Below, in pieces: positions 15,983 through 24,051 of a stretch of DNA of 64,000 nt; the first letter of the stretch is position 1, and each line of letters opens with the position of its first letter. The translations under genes and the position numbers were made by a program. Origin of the DNA: UBA11606 sp965243715 (lineage in GTDB: Bacteria > Actinomycetota > Acidimicrobiia > Acidimicrobiales > Aldehydirespiratoraceae); the NCBI GenBank assembly GCA_965243715.1, contig CBDEVU010000009.1, forward strand, positions 124,001 to 188,000, read 5' to 3'. Under the pieces are notes generated by a model that worked only from the letters and a program-made list of their open reading frames with translations, was not told the origin of the DNA and searched no databases.

Positions 15983-17364
15983 GGGCCAAAATCACCGCGG
16001 TGGGGCTTGGCCCCGGCGATATTGGCCTTCTCACGCCGCAAACCCGCAGCGCGATAGCGGCGGCCTCCAGGGTCTTTTTACGTACCCGACGACATCCCGC
16101 GGCCGCTTTTGTGTCTGGCCGAAGCCAGCCGGTTTTTTCCTTCGACGAGGTGTACGAACGAGCCGATCGCTTTGACGATGTCTACGAGGAGATTGTCAAC
16201 ACTTTAATCTCCGAAACCGAGGCCGGGGCTCTTGTCTACGCCGTCCCAGGATCGCCTCTGGTCCTCGAGCGCACGGTGGAACTCTTGCGGGAGGCAGCCG
16301 ATGCCGGGCGAGTCGAGTTGGAGATTCTGCCCGCCATGTCGTTCCTCGATGCGGTGTGGGCGGCCCTGCAGATCGACCCGGTGGAGGAGGGGGTACGGCT
16401 GGTGGATGGCCACCTTTTCGCCACAGCGGCCGCCGGTGAGAGCGGCCCGTTGCTGGTCGCTCACTGCCATGCCCGCCACGTTCTGAGCGACATCAAACTG
16501 GCAGTCGACGAACCGCCGTCGTCGGTTATTGTGCTGCAGCGGTTGGGGCTCCCCGATGAACACATTGCTGAGGTGGCGTGGACCGATCTGGATCGTTTGG
16601 TTGATGCCGATCACCTCACCTCGATTTATATTCCACACCTCGCCGAACCGGTCGCTCACGAGTTCGCTCGGTTCGACGAGTTGGTCCGGACCCTCCGCGG
16701 GCAATGTCAGTGGGATCGAGAGCAGACCCACTCCTCGCTGCGTCGCCACCTGCTAGAGGAGAGCTACGAGACGCTCGAAGCCCTCGACGCTCGCGGGTCT
16801 CTCGACGACGCTGAAGCTGACCCCGACCTCGACGAGCATCTAGCCGAGGAGTTGGGCGACCTCCTGTACCAGATCTTTTTTCATGCCCGAATCGGAGCTG
16901 AACGAGGGGCGTTCACCGTTGCCGATGTCGCCCGGGGCATGCACGACAAACTTGTCCTTCGCCACCCTCACGTGTTCGGCGATGTCGATGCTGGCGACAC
17001 CGAGACCGTGCTCCGGAACTGGGAACTGATCAAAGCCAAGGAAAAAGGACGGGTTTCGGCCATGGAGGGCATCCCCTTGGGTTTGCCCGCGCTCATGTTG
17101 GCGCTGAAAACCCAGAAACGAGCGGCCTCGGCCGGGTTCGACTTTGCCGAGGGTAGTCCCGAAGTACGAAACGATCCGTCGGAAGCCGAGTTAGGCGACT
17201 GGTTGTTTGCTGTCGTGGAGGTAGCCCGGCGACTCGATCACGATCCAGAAGCGGCCCTGCGCGGGGCCGTCCAACGCTTTGCCGCCCGCGTTGTTAGGGT
17301 AGAAGAACTGGCTGCTTCGGCGGTTCGAGCAGGAGAGTCGCCTCGGCGTGACGCCGACGAATAG
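15979..17364 (+). CDS. mazG: Tetrapyrrole-methylase domain fused to MazG nucleotide pyrophosphohydrolase
   Basis: This is a 461-residue two-domain protein resembling Bacillus YabN. The N-terminal SAM-methylase fold (AVGLGPGDIGLLTPQT, YAVPGSPLVLERTVELL) is followed by MazG (SLRRHLLEESYETLEAL, LAEELGDLLYQIFFHARI). MazG hydrolyses non-canonical or surplus nucleoside triphosphates and (p)ppGpp-related signals. The role of the methylase-like part is unknown. GTG 15979 overlaps the mfd TGA. Confidence 0.92.
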   Translation: MRAKITAVGLGPGDIGLLTPQTRSAIAAASRVFLRTRRHPAAAFVSGRSQPVFSFDEVYERADRFDDVYEEIVNTLISETEAGALVYAVPGSPLVLERTVELLREAADAGRVELEILPAMSFLDAVWAALQIDPVEEGVRLVDGHLFATAAAGESGPLLVAHCHARHVLSDIKLAVDEPPSSVIVLQRLGLPDEHIAEVAWTDLDRLVDADHLTSIYIPHLAEPVAHEFARFDELVRTLRGQCQWDREQTHSSLRRHLLEESYETLEALDARGSLDDAEADPDLDEHLAEELGDLLYQIFFHARIGAERGAFTVADVARGMHDKLVLRHPHVFGDVDAGDTETVLRNWELIKAKEKGRVSAMEGIPLGLPALMLALKTQKRAASAGFDFAEGSPEVRNDPSEAELGDWLFAVVEVARRLDHDPEAALRGAVQRFAARVVRVEELAASAVRAGESPRRDADE

Positions 17365-17377
17365 GATAAAATTACCC

Positions 17378-18655
17378 ATGAGCATCATCGAGGACGTCCA
17401 CGGTCGAGAGGTTTTTGACTCTCGGGGAAACCCGACTGTCGAAGTTGAAGTCACCCTTTATGGCGGTTCCATCGGGCGGGCAATCGTGCCGAGCGGCGCG
17501 TCTACGGGTGCGTTTGAGGCCGTTGAACTTCGTGATGGTGGTGATCGCCTCATGGGTAAAGGGGTCTTGGCCGCGGTGGCCAACGTCAACACCGATCTAG
17601 CCGACGCTGTGGTTGGTCTCGATGCCTTGGACCAGCGACTAGTCGACACCGTGCTTCGTTCGACTGATGGCACCGACAACAAGAGTCGGTTGGGGGCTAA
17701 CGCGATTCTGGGCGTCTCGCTGGCTACGGCTCAGGCCGCCGCGGCCGAACTCGTTATTCCTCTGTGGCGCTACGTGGGGGGAGCCAACGCGCACGTGCTG
17801 CCCACACCCATGATGAATGTGCTCAACGGTGGCGAACACGCCGACAACAGTGTCGACTACCAAGAGTTCATGTTGATGCCCGTCGGTGCGACCTCGTTCA
17901 GCGAGGCTATGCGCTGGGGGGTCGAGTGCTATCACGTACTCAAGTCGGTTCTTAGCGAGCGGGGGTTATCAACCGCGGTGGGGGACGAAGGCGGATTTGC
18001 TCCGGATCTGGCTTCCAACGAAGACGCCCTCAAGTTGTTGATGGAAGCCATCGAACGAGCCGGTCGGGTGCCAGGCACCGAAATCGCCCTGGCGATGGAT
18101 GTTGCTTCGACGGAGTTCTGTCATGAGGGCATCTACACTCTGGCGGCCGAGGGTCGAACACTCGATTCTGACGCGATGGTGGCGGAGTTGGTTGGACTTA
18201 GCGAGCGTTACCCGATCGTGTCGATCGAAGACGGCATGGCCGAAGACGACTGGGACGGTTGGCGGTCGCTCACCCAAGCGATCGGCGATCGGGTTCAGAT
18301 TGTCGGTGACGACCTCTTCGTTACCAACACCGAACGTTTGGCTCGAGGAATCAGGACCAAAACGGCGAACTCGATCCTCGTCAAGGTAAATCAGATTGGC
18401 TCTCTCACCGAAACCCTCGAAGCCGTCGACCTCGCCAACCGAAATGCCTATACGGCGGTGATGTCTCATCGCTCCGGGGAGACCGAGGACACGTTCATCG
18501 CCGACCTTGCCGTTGCCACCAACTGCGGCCAGATCAAAACCGGTGCGCCCGCCCGCTCCGACCGAGTCGCCAAGTACAACCAGCTACTTCGGATCGAAGA
18601 GCAACTCGGCGAATCGGCCGTCTTTGGTGGCTTAGGCGAGCGGGCCGGGAACTGA
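17378..18655 (+). CDS. eno: Enolase
   Basis: Enolase interconverts 2-phosphoglycerate and phosphoenolpyruvate. The 425-residue protein has GREVFDSRGNPTVEVEV, VPSGASTGAFEAVELRDG, SIEDGMAEDDWDGW, IVGDDLFVTN, ILVKVNQIGSLTETL and the signature SHRSGETEDTFIADLAV. ATG 17378 is the start, with TAGGAT (17362-17367) 10 bases upstream overlapping the mazG stop. The longer frame from 17348 adds nothing conserved. Confidence 0.97.
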   Translation: MSIIEDVHGREVFDSRGNPTVEVEVTLYGGSIGRAIVPSGASTGAFEAVELRDGGDRLMGKGVLAAVANVNTDLADAVVGLDALDQRLVDTVLRSTDGTDNKSRLGANAILGVSLATAQAAAAELVIPLWRYVGGANAHVLPTPMMNVLNGGEHADNSVDYQEFMLMPVGATSFSEAMRWGVECYHVLKSVLSERGLSTAVGDEGGFAPDLASNEDALKLLMEAIERAGRVPGTEIALAMDVASTEFCHEGIYTLAAEGRTLDSDAMVAELVGLSERYPIVSIEDGMAEDDWDGWRSLTQAIGDRVQIVGDDLFVTNTERLARGIRTKTANSILVKVNQIGSLTETLEAVDLANRNAYTAVMSHRSGETEDTFIADLAVATNCGQIKTGAPARSDRVAKYNQLLRIEEQLGESAVFGGLGERAGN

Positions 18656-18658
18656 TCA

Positions 18659-18991
18659 GTGGCTCGCGCTGCGACGCCCACTTCAACCGGTCCACGCTTT
18701 CGCACGCGCCTATTGGTGCAATCTTTTCTGATCTTGGTGACGCTCGGGGCGGGAGCCGTGCTGGCCGCGATTCCCGTTACTGATTTGCTCGACCAGCGCG
18801 CCGAGTTGTCCGAGGTCGAAACGGAGCGTGATGAACTGCGGGCCGACATCAAATCCATCGAACTAGAGATCGAGCACCTCACCGGCGCCGACGGAATCCA
18901 ACAACGAGGCCGATGCTTTGGTCCTTACGTTAAGCCAGGCGAGGAAACGTACGCCATTCCCGGCGTGGACGGCTGTGCATCCGGTTCTTGA
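18659..18991 (+). CDS. FtsB/DivIC-type septum formation initiator
   Basis: This is a 110-residue bitopic membrane protein. It has a basic cytoplasmic N-terminus, one membrane segment (LVQSFLILVTLGAGAVLAAI), a coiled coil (DQRAELSEVETERDELRADI) and the family C-terminal motif YVKPGEETYAIPG. It should join the divisome with FtsL and FtsQ. GTG 18659 lies 3 bases after eno, the usual actinobacterial place. Confidence 0.88.
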   Translation: MARAATPTSTGPRFRTRLLVQSFLILVTLGAGAVLAAIPVTDLLDQRAELSEVETERDELRADIKSIELEIEHLTGADGIQQRGRCFGPYVKPGEETYAIPGVDGCASGS

Positions 18992-19004
18992 GCTTCCCCG
19001 CTGA

Positions 19005-19442
19005 TCAGTAGTAGCGAACGTGACGACGTTGGACCGGGGTTGAGGTCACGATATTGGTGACGGTGTCGCCGAGACCCCAGAATTGCTCAACTAGCTGACC
19101 GAGGTGTTCGACATCGCGTAGCCAGACCCGCAGGACGTGGCTTTCGCCGCCGGTGACTCGGTTGCACTCGATGACCTCGGGCATGGATTCGGCGAGAATA
19201 TCGATGTCGGCCGCTTTAGGTCCGGCGGAGTGGACTCGGATTATGGCGTGGATGGGGTGTCCGAGTGCCGCCGGATTGACGATGGCCGTGTAGCCGGTGA
19301 TGATGCCGTCGCGTTCGAGCCGTTTGACCCGTTCGGTGACTGCAGGAGCCGAGAGTGCTACCCGTTCGCCGAGGTCGCGGTAGCTGACGCGGCCGTTGTG
19401 TTGCAGTTCTTCGAGGATCTGACGAGAGATGGAATCGAGCAT
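19005..19442 (-). CDS. Lrp/AsnC family transcriptional regulator
   Basis: The 145-residue protein has an N-terminal winged helix-turn-helix (MLDSISRQILEELQHNGRVS, LSAPAVTERVKRLERDGII) and a C-terminal RAM/AsnC ligand domain (VTGGESHVLRVWLRDVEHLG). It may sense an amino acid and could control itself and the divergent 54-residue ORF and xdhC. TACGAT (19449-19454, minus strand) lies 6 bases before its ATG. Confidence 0.92.
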   Translation of the reverse strand: MLDSISRQILEELQHNGRVSYRDLGERVALSAPAVTERVKRLERDGIITGYTAIVNPAALGHPIHAIIRVHSAGPKAADIDILAESMPEVIECNRVTGGESHVLRVWLRDVEHLGQLVEQFWGLGDTVTNIVTSTPVQRRHVRYY

Positions 19443-19565
19443 TCGATTATCGTACTTGGATAACGAAGCCTCTAGCGCAAATAGACAATTGAATCCATTG
19501 CTTACAGCTAAAATTAGCCTATAGAACCACGGCTTTCATGGTGACGTTCTCCTTATGATCTATCC
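19443..19565. promoter_or_regulatory. Divergent promoter region between Lrp regulator and 54-residue ORF
   Basis: This AT-richer stretch carries two facing -10-like boxes: TACGAT on the minus strand (19449-19454, 6 bases before the regulator ATG) and TATGAT on the plus strand (19554-19559, 6 bases before ATG 19566). The A/T tract around 19480-19520 is a plausible binding region for the regulator; no clear symmetric operator was identified. Confidence 0.45.
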
Positions 19566-19730
19566 ATGAACACATCTAACTCCTTCCCCATCCACGGCGC
19601 TCCTTTGGCCAGCCTTCCCGCCCTCCTGAAGGCGTGGAACCATCACCAAGATCTTCGCTCGGGGGGTGCCACCGTTTCTGAACTCGCTGCATCACGCGGC
19701 GTGCTCGACCTCCTGCGCGCCACTCGCTGA
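19566..19730 (+). CDS. 54-residue ORF, unknown function
   Basis: The frame begins MNTSNSFPIHGAPLASLPAL and ends VLDLLRATR before TGA 19728-19730. It contains WNHHQDLRSGGATVSELAAS. It is soluble, with no cysteines and no signal peptide. Support comes from a perfect TATGAT box 6 bases before the ATG and from its position divergent from an Lrp regulator. I recognise no family. It ends 25 bases before the GTG of xdhC and may be its leader cistron. Confidence 0.45.
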   Translation: MNTSNSFPIHGAPLASLPALLKAWNHHQDLRSGGATVSELAASRGVLDLLRATR

Positions 19731-19755
19731 GCTTATTTCCCGGCATGCTAGTCGG

Positions 19756-20862
19756 GTGAAGGAATTGTTCGACGCTCTTGACACGTGGGCGGCCACCAAC
19801 CAGGCCGTCGCGGTGGCTCGAGTTGTTGACCTTGACGGATCGGGGCCGCGCCTTCCCGGCGCGGCCATGGCCGTCACCGAATCGTGCGACGTTCGCGGGT
19901 CGGTCTCGGGTGGGTGCGTTGAAGGCGCCGTAGTCATTGAAGCGCAGGCCATTCTCGATGGAGGCCCATCTCGGGTCGTCACCTTCGGCTTTAGCGACGA
20001 CGAAGCTTTCGCCGTGGGCCTGACCTGCGGTGGAACCATCCATCTGTTCATAGAGCCTTTCGTGCCGGGGAGCGATGATGGCTGGTACGCCACCCTGAAA
20101 GCTGCTATCGAGGACGAACAACCGGTGGCGCTAGCGACAATCATCGAGGGCCGTAACGTGGGCGCCAAGTTCGTTGTGCGCGGGGTCTCGATGGGAACTG
20201 CGGGGTCACTGGGTGACCCTGAACTCGACCGCGTTGTTGAGCGCGATGCCTGTGGTGAGTTGGCGGCGGGTCGGTCGGGGATGCGCCACTACGGTACCCA
20301 CGGAGAGGCTCGTGAGGGCGACGTTTCGGTGTTCATCGAGAGCTTCGCCCCGCCGCCCCGTATGTTGATCTTTGGCGCGGTCGATTTCACCGCCGCCTTG
20401 GCGCGTGTGGCCAAAGTGCTTGGTTACCGCGTTACCGTCTGCGACGGCCGTGCGGTTTTTGCGACGGCCGAGCGGTTCCCGATGGCCGACGAGATCGTTG
20501 TCGATTGGCCCGATCGCTTGCTGGCTGCGGTCGGTTCGGACCTTGGGAGCCGAGATGCGGTGTGTATCTTGACCCACGACGCGAAATTTGACATTCCGGC
20601 GGTCACTGCTGCGCTAGCCACGGAGGTTGGCTACATCGGGGTGATGGGCAGTCGCCGAACTCACGCCGATCGAACAGTTCGCCTGCGTGACGCGGGAGTG
20701 GACACCGCCGGGCTAGCGCGACTTCGTTCGCCGATTGGTCTCGATCTGGGCGCTCGTACCCCGGAAGAGACAGCGGTTTCGATTATGGCGGAGATCATTT
20801 CCCAGCGCACTGGCCGTTCGGCGGGGATTCTCACCGACACCGCGGGCCCCATTCACGATTAG
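19756..20862 (+). CDS. XdhC/CoxI family molybdenum-hydroxylase maturation factor
   Basis: XdhC proteins bind and sulfurate the molybdenum cofactor for xanthine dehydrogenase or CO dehydrogenase-type enzymes. The 368-residue protein has the N-terminal XdhC_CoxI domain (AVARVVDLDGSGPRLPGAAM, GSVSGGCVEGAVV, FGFSDDEAFAVGLTCGGTIHLF) and a C-terminal Rossmann domain (MLIFGAVDFTAALARVA, YIGVMGSRRTHADR, RLRSPIGLDLGARTPEETA). I chose GTG 19756, since upstream codons lie in another reading of the 54-residue ORF. It ends overlapping the convergent DUF6941 gene by four bases. Confidence 0.9.
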   Translation: MKELFDALDTWAATNQAVAVARVVDLDGSGPRLPGAAMAVTESCDVRGSVSGGCVEGAVVIEAQAILDGGPSRVVTFGFSDDEAFAVGLTCGGTIHLFIEPFVPGSDDGWYATLKAAIEDEQPVALATIIEGRNVGAKFVVRGVSMGTAGSLGDPELDRVVERDACGELAAGRSGMRHYGTHGEAREGDVSVFIESFAPPPRMLIFGAVDFTAALARVAKVLGYRVTVCDGRAVFATAERFPMADEIVVDWPDRLLAAVGSDLGSRDAVCILTHDAKFDIPAVTAALATEVGYIGVMGSRRTHADRTVRLRDAGVDTAGLARLRSPIGLDLGARTPEETAVSIMAEIISQRTGRSAGILTDTAGPIHD

Positions 20863-21338
20863 CCGATGGTCCCTGACACCGGTCCGTTTGGGTTTGCTGG
20901 CACTGCCGGGCGGACATGAAAACTTTGGCGCCAGTCGAGGTGGCTGGAATCATCGATTGACAACTGCCACGTATAACTCTTCCCCGGTTGAACCGGCAGT
21001 GTGGGGAAGGTGATGGCGACGGGTACGGCCAACGGCGTTCCCGCTTTGGTACCGGCGGGTCGTCCGGCCTCGAATCGACCCTGGATCACTAAGGGGCTTT
21101 TCTTGACCATCACTGGATGACCGTCCTCGTCAAGGAGGTCGAGGCGCCACTGATGGCTGACGTTGGCCCGATCCCAAGGCACTTCGATCCGTATCGCTAG
21201 CCCTAGGGGTTGCGAACGCGGTCCAATGGCGTTGAGTCCGCCGCCCAAGATGTACAACTTGCCGTCGGCCACCTGAGCTGAGTCGGCGAGCAACATAGTT
21301 ACCCGTAGCGCGGGTGGCATCGATGGTACAGAATCCAT
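20859..21338 (-). CDS. DUF6941 family protein
   Basis: The 159-residue protein has the conserved opening VTMLLADSAQVADGKLYILG and beta-rich body IEVPWDRANVSHQWRLDLLD, ending with VQPGKSYTWQLSID. It resembles the DUF6941 family of actinobacterial proteins of unknown function. ATG 21338 is chosen because TAGGGT (21347-21352, minus strand) lies 8 bases before it; an upstream in-frame ATG at 21359 falls outside that promoter. Confidence 0.8.
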   Translation of the reverse strand: MDSVPSMPPALRVTMLLADSAQVADGKLYILGGGLNAIGPRSQPLGLAIRIEVPWDRANVSHQWRLDLLDEDGHPVMVKKSPLVIQGRFEAGRPAGTKAGTPLAVPVAITFPTLPVQPGKSYTWQLSIDDSSHLDWRQSFHVRPAVPANPNGPVSGTIG

Positions 21339-21390
21339 TACCTGGCACCCTAGGCGCATTACTCGGGAATTAGCGGGCCAGACTGGACCG

Positions 21391-22035
21391 ATGCCAACCC
21401 GTGCCGAGAATGATCCGCCGCATTCGACGTCGCAACGTTGTGGCGCGTCGGAAGGCTATTCCACGTTTGAACGCTACTCCTCGGTTGCCGCGGTGATCCT
21501 CGCCGCTGGCGCGGGGTCCAGATTCGCGGGCGACGAGCATAAGCTCCTGACTCATCTACAGGGCAAGCCGATCGTCTCTCACGTCATCGACGCCGCCCGC
21601 GCCGCGGGGTTCGAAGAGGTTATCGTGGTCAGTGGAGCGATCGACTTGACCGAACTGGTGCCCGATGACGTGACCCTTCTCCATAACGAACTTTGGGCAG
21701 AAGGTCAGGCCACCTCGCTGCAGGCGGGGGTTGTCTACGCGGATTCTCGAAATCACACAGCCGTCGTGGTTGGCCTCGGCGACAGTCCCGGGGTGACCGC
21801 TGAGGTCTGGCAGAAGGTGGCGAGCGTTGATGCGGACTTGGCCGCCGCGATGTACCGAACCGGTCGCCGGCCACCGGTGAAGCTGACGGCCGCCATGTGG
21901 CCGAGCCTGCCGGTAGGCGGCGACGAAGGAGCTCGGTCCATTTTGCGGGAACGTTCCGACCAGGTTCGTCCGGTGCCCTGTGAGGGAGATCCCCGTGATA
22001 TCGACACTTTGGGAGATCTGCGCCGGTGGAGTTGA
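21391..22035 (+). CDS. MobA-like NTP transferase (molybdenum cofactor cytidylyltransferase type)
   Basis: The 214-residue protein has the nucleotidyltransferase motif VILAAGAGSRFAGDEHKLL, QGKPIVSHVIDAARAAG, and GLGDSPGVTAEVWQKV with the metal-binding Asp, followed by VKLTAAMWPSL. It resembles MocA/CoxI-linked enzymes that load CMP or GMP onto molybdopterin. Lying next to xdhC and coxG supports this role. The first 30 residues are poorly conserved, so the true start may be further in. It overlaps coxG by 10 bases. Confidence 0.85.
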   Translation: MPTRAENDPPHSTSQRCGASEGYSTFERYSSVAAVILAAGAGSRFAGDEHKLLTHLQGKPIVSHVIDAARAAGFEEVIVVSGAIDLTELVPDDVTLLHNELWAEGQATSLQAGVVYADSRNHTAVVVGLGDSPGVTAEVWQKVASVDADLAAAMYRTGRRPPVKLTAAMWPSLPVGGDEGARSILRERSDQVRPVPCEGDPRDIDTLGDLRRWS

Positions 22036-22628
22036 CCGACTCGTTCGCTGTCGATCGCTCCCTCGATGAGGCTTGGACGGTTCTGAACGACATCCAACGG
22101 ATCGCCCCCTGCATCCCCGGGGCCCACCTCACCGAGATCGCTGACGAGGAGTATCGCGGCGTGGTGAGCGTGCGACTCGGTGCTCTCTCGGCGCGGTTCA
22201 CCGGCTCGGCAACGGTGACTCCCGACCTAGACCGCCGTCGAATCGTTGTCCTCGCCGCGGGCAAGGGGAACCACGGCGACGCCGAGGCCCACATCACCGC
22301 CAGCCTCGAACCGATCTCCGACGCGGTCACCCAGGTGAACGTCGACACTGATCTGCAAATCGCCGGCCGGGTGGCCCACCTAGGCCGCGGCATCCTTCCC
22401 GAAGTGTCGTCTACCCTAACCGCCCAATTCGCCGCCAATCTTGCCGCCAATCTTGCCGCGAACCTAGCGGCGGCGGATGAACCCGAACCCGAAGCACTCG
22501 ATCTCTTCGATGCCGCCCGGCGCCCCATCATGAAACGGCTGATTCCTCTGCTGGTGATTGTTGTGGGACTGTTGGTCAACCAGCGCACCCGACAAGCCCG
22601 TCGAGGTTTCCCTTGGCGGTCATCGTGA
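22026..22628 (+). CDS. CoxG-like SRPBCC domain protein with C-terminal membrane anchor
   Basis: The 200-residue protein has the CoxG SRPBCC fold (DEAWTVLNDIQRIAPCIPGA, YRGVVSVRLGALSARFTGSA, GRVAHLGRGILPEV), a linker with three ANLA units, and a C-terminal hydrophobic anchor (LIPLLVIVVGLLV). CoxG helps CO dehydrogenase dock at the membrane or mature. GTG 22026 is the start. Together with xdhC and the MobA-like gene it forms a maturation set, but the catalytic coxMSL genes are absent from this window. Confidence 0.85.
   Translation: MELTDSFAVDRSLDEAWTVLNDIQRIAPCIPGAHLTEIADEEYRGVVSVRLGALSARFTGSATVTPDLDRRRIVVLAAGKGNHGDAEAHITASLEPISDAVTQVNVDTDLQIAGRVAHLGRGILPEVSSTLTAQFAANLAANLAANLAAADEPEPEALDLFDAARRPIMKRLIPLLVIVVGLLVNQRTRQARRGFPWRSS
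22431..22466 (+). repeat. 12-bp tandem repeat, 3 copies, in coxG-like gene
   Basis: The unit GCCGCCAATCTT occurs twice exactly and once with changes, encoding AANLAANLAANL in the linker before the membrane anchor. Confidence 0.85.
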
Positions 22629-23134
22629 ACGCCTCGGGGGAGGATCGGGCCCGTGTGGCGGCGCTGTTGGGCCGCCAGCCGGGCGGGGCCTTCGAGGTTG
22701 TCGTGCGCAATAAAGCGGGCGATCCCGTGGTCCTGCGCAATGCTCCGATTCTTGACTGCGGTCGTCCTATGCCGACCCTTTATTGGCTGGTGGGGGAGCA
22801 CGAACGTCGTATCGTGGGCCGCATGGAGAGCGCTCGCGGTGTCCGCCGTTCTGAGGCCGACGTCGACCCGGATGAACTGACCGGCGCCCATCGCCGTTAT
22901 GCCGAGGAACGCGAAGCGGAGATTCCCCCCGACCACACGGGCCCCCGCCCTTCCGCCGGGGTTGGAGGTACCCGGCAGGGGGTGAAGTGTCTTCACGCCC
23001 ATTACGCCTATTATCTCGCGGGAGGCAACGATCCGATCGGGCGGTGGGTGGCAGAACGATTCGAGCATTACGAAACCCATCCCGATCCGGCTCCGACCCC
23101 GACCCCGGCCAAGACCGCCGAGGATCGCCCGTGA
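22613..23134 (+). CDS. DUF501 family protein
   Basis: This 173-residue actinobacterial protein of unknown function corresponds in position to mycobacterial Rv1025, between eno/ftsB and ppx. Motifs are VVVRNKAGDPVVLRNAPIL, MPTLYWLVGEHERRIVGRME, and VKCLHAHYAYYLAGG with conserved Cys and His, then IGRWV. TTG 22613 overlaps the preceding gene. The C-terminus is Pro/Thr-rich (DPAPTPTPAKT). Its TGA overlaps the ppx GTG. Confidence 0.88.
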   Translation: MAVIVNASGEDRARVAALLGRQPGGAFEVVVRNKAGDPVVLRNAPILDCGRPMPTLYWLVGEHERRIVGRMESARGVRRSEADVDPDELTGAHRRYAEEREAEIPPDHTGPRPSAGVGGTRQGVKCLHAHYAYYLAGGNDPIGRWVAERFEHYETHPDPAPTPTPAKTAEDRP

Positions 23135-24036
23135 CCACCGTTGCGGCCATTGACTTGGGTACGAACTCTACGCGTTTGCTGATCCACGACGGAACTCAAA
23201 GACTCGAACGGTTGATGACTATCACCCGATTGGGCCAAGACGTCGATGCAACCGGTCGGCTGGCTGAAGCGGCCATTGATCGGGTGATAGCTTGCCTCAC
23301 CAGGTTCAAGGCGGTGATGGATTGCCACGGGGTCACCAAGGTGCGGGCCGCGGCTACATCGGCGGCTCGCGACGCCGACAATCGAGAGGAGTTCTTCGAC
23401 GCGGTACGGGCCGTGATCGGGGTCCGGCCCGAGTTGCTCAGCGGCCTCGAGGAGGGTCAACTGTCGTTTCGGGGCGCCACGACAGGCCTCGACATTGCGC
23501 AAGGCCCTTTCCTCGTCTTCGATATTGGCGGTGGATCGACCGAGTTTGTCTACGGGGTCACTGAGGCCGAAGCAACCATGTCGCTCGATATCGGTTGCGT
23601 GCGCTTGACCGAGAAGTACGTCGAGCATGATCCTCCGCTCCCCGAGGAGTTGGTGATGTGCTTGTCGATGACCGAGGTCCATGTTGACGACGTCTTGCGC
23701 CAGATGCCGCAACTGCATAACGCCCGCACCGTGATTGGCCTCGCTGGCGTGGTATCGACGGCCGCATCGGTGGAAATCGGATTACTCGAGTACGACCGAG
23801 ATCAAATCCATCACTTCATCCTCACTAAAGAAGCCGCGGAGGACGTGTATCGCACCCTTGTCACAGAGTCTCGTGAGGATCGACTCCACAATCCCGGCCT
23901 TGAAGAAGGGCGAGCCGATGTGATCGTGGGCGGAATGTGCGCCTTGGTGCAGGTGATGCGTAGTCTTGACCTCCAGCAGGTACTTGTGTCGGAGGCGGAC
24001 ATCCTCGACGGCCTCGCCGCCAGCCTCTTCGACTGA
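23131..24036 (+). CDS. ppx: Exopolyphosphatase / GppA-like phosphatase
   Basis: The 301-residue ASKHA-fold enzyme has TTVAAIDLGTNSTRLLI (phosphate 1), ATSAARDADNREEFF, FDIGGGSTEFVYG (phosphate 2) and GLAGVVSTAASVE. It removes phosphate from polyphosphate or guanosine pentaphosphate. GTG 23131 is chosen because the nucleotide motif must be N-terminal. It is a short Ppx2-like form without the C-terminal HD domain. Confidence 0.92.
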   Translation: MTTVAAIDLGTNSTRLLIHDGTQRLERLMTITRLGQDVDATGRLAEAAIDRVIACLTRFKAVMDCHGVTKVRAAATSAARDADNREEFFDAVRAVIGVRPELLSGLEEGQLSFRGATTGLDIAQGPFLVFDIGGGSTEFVYGVTEAEATMSLDIGCVRLTEKYVEHDPPLPEELVMCLSMTEVHVDDVLRQMPQLHNARTVIGLAGVVSTAASVEIGLLEYDRDQIHHFILTKEAAEDVYRTLVTESREDRLHNPGLEEGRADVIVGGMCALVQVMRSLDLQQVLVSEADILDGLAASLFD

Positions 24037-24051
24037 TCCGACCCGAGTCGC

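Noticed and set aside
21629..23080. 483-residue minus-strand frame over mobA-like, coxG-like and DUF501
   Set aside because: It is antisense to three recognisable genes, is of low-complexity composition and has no family match.
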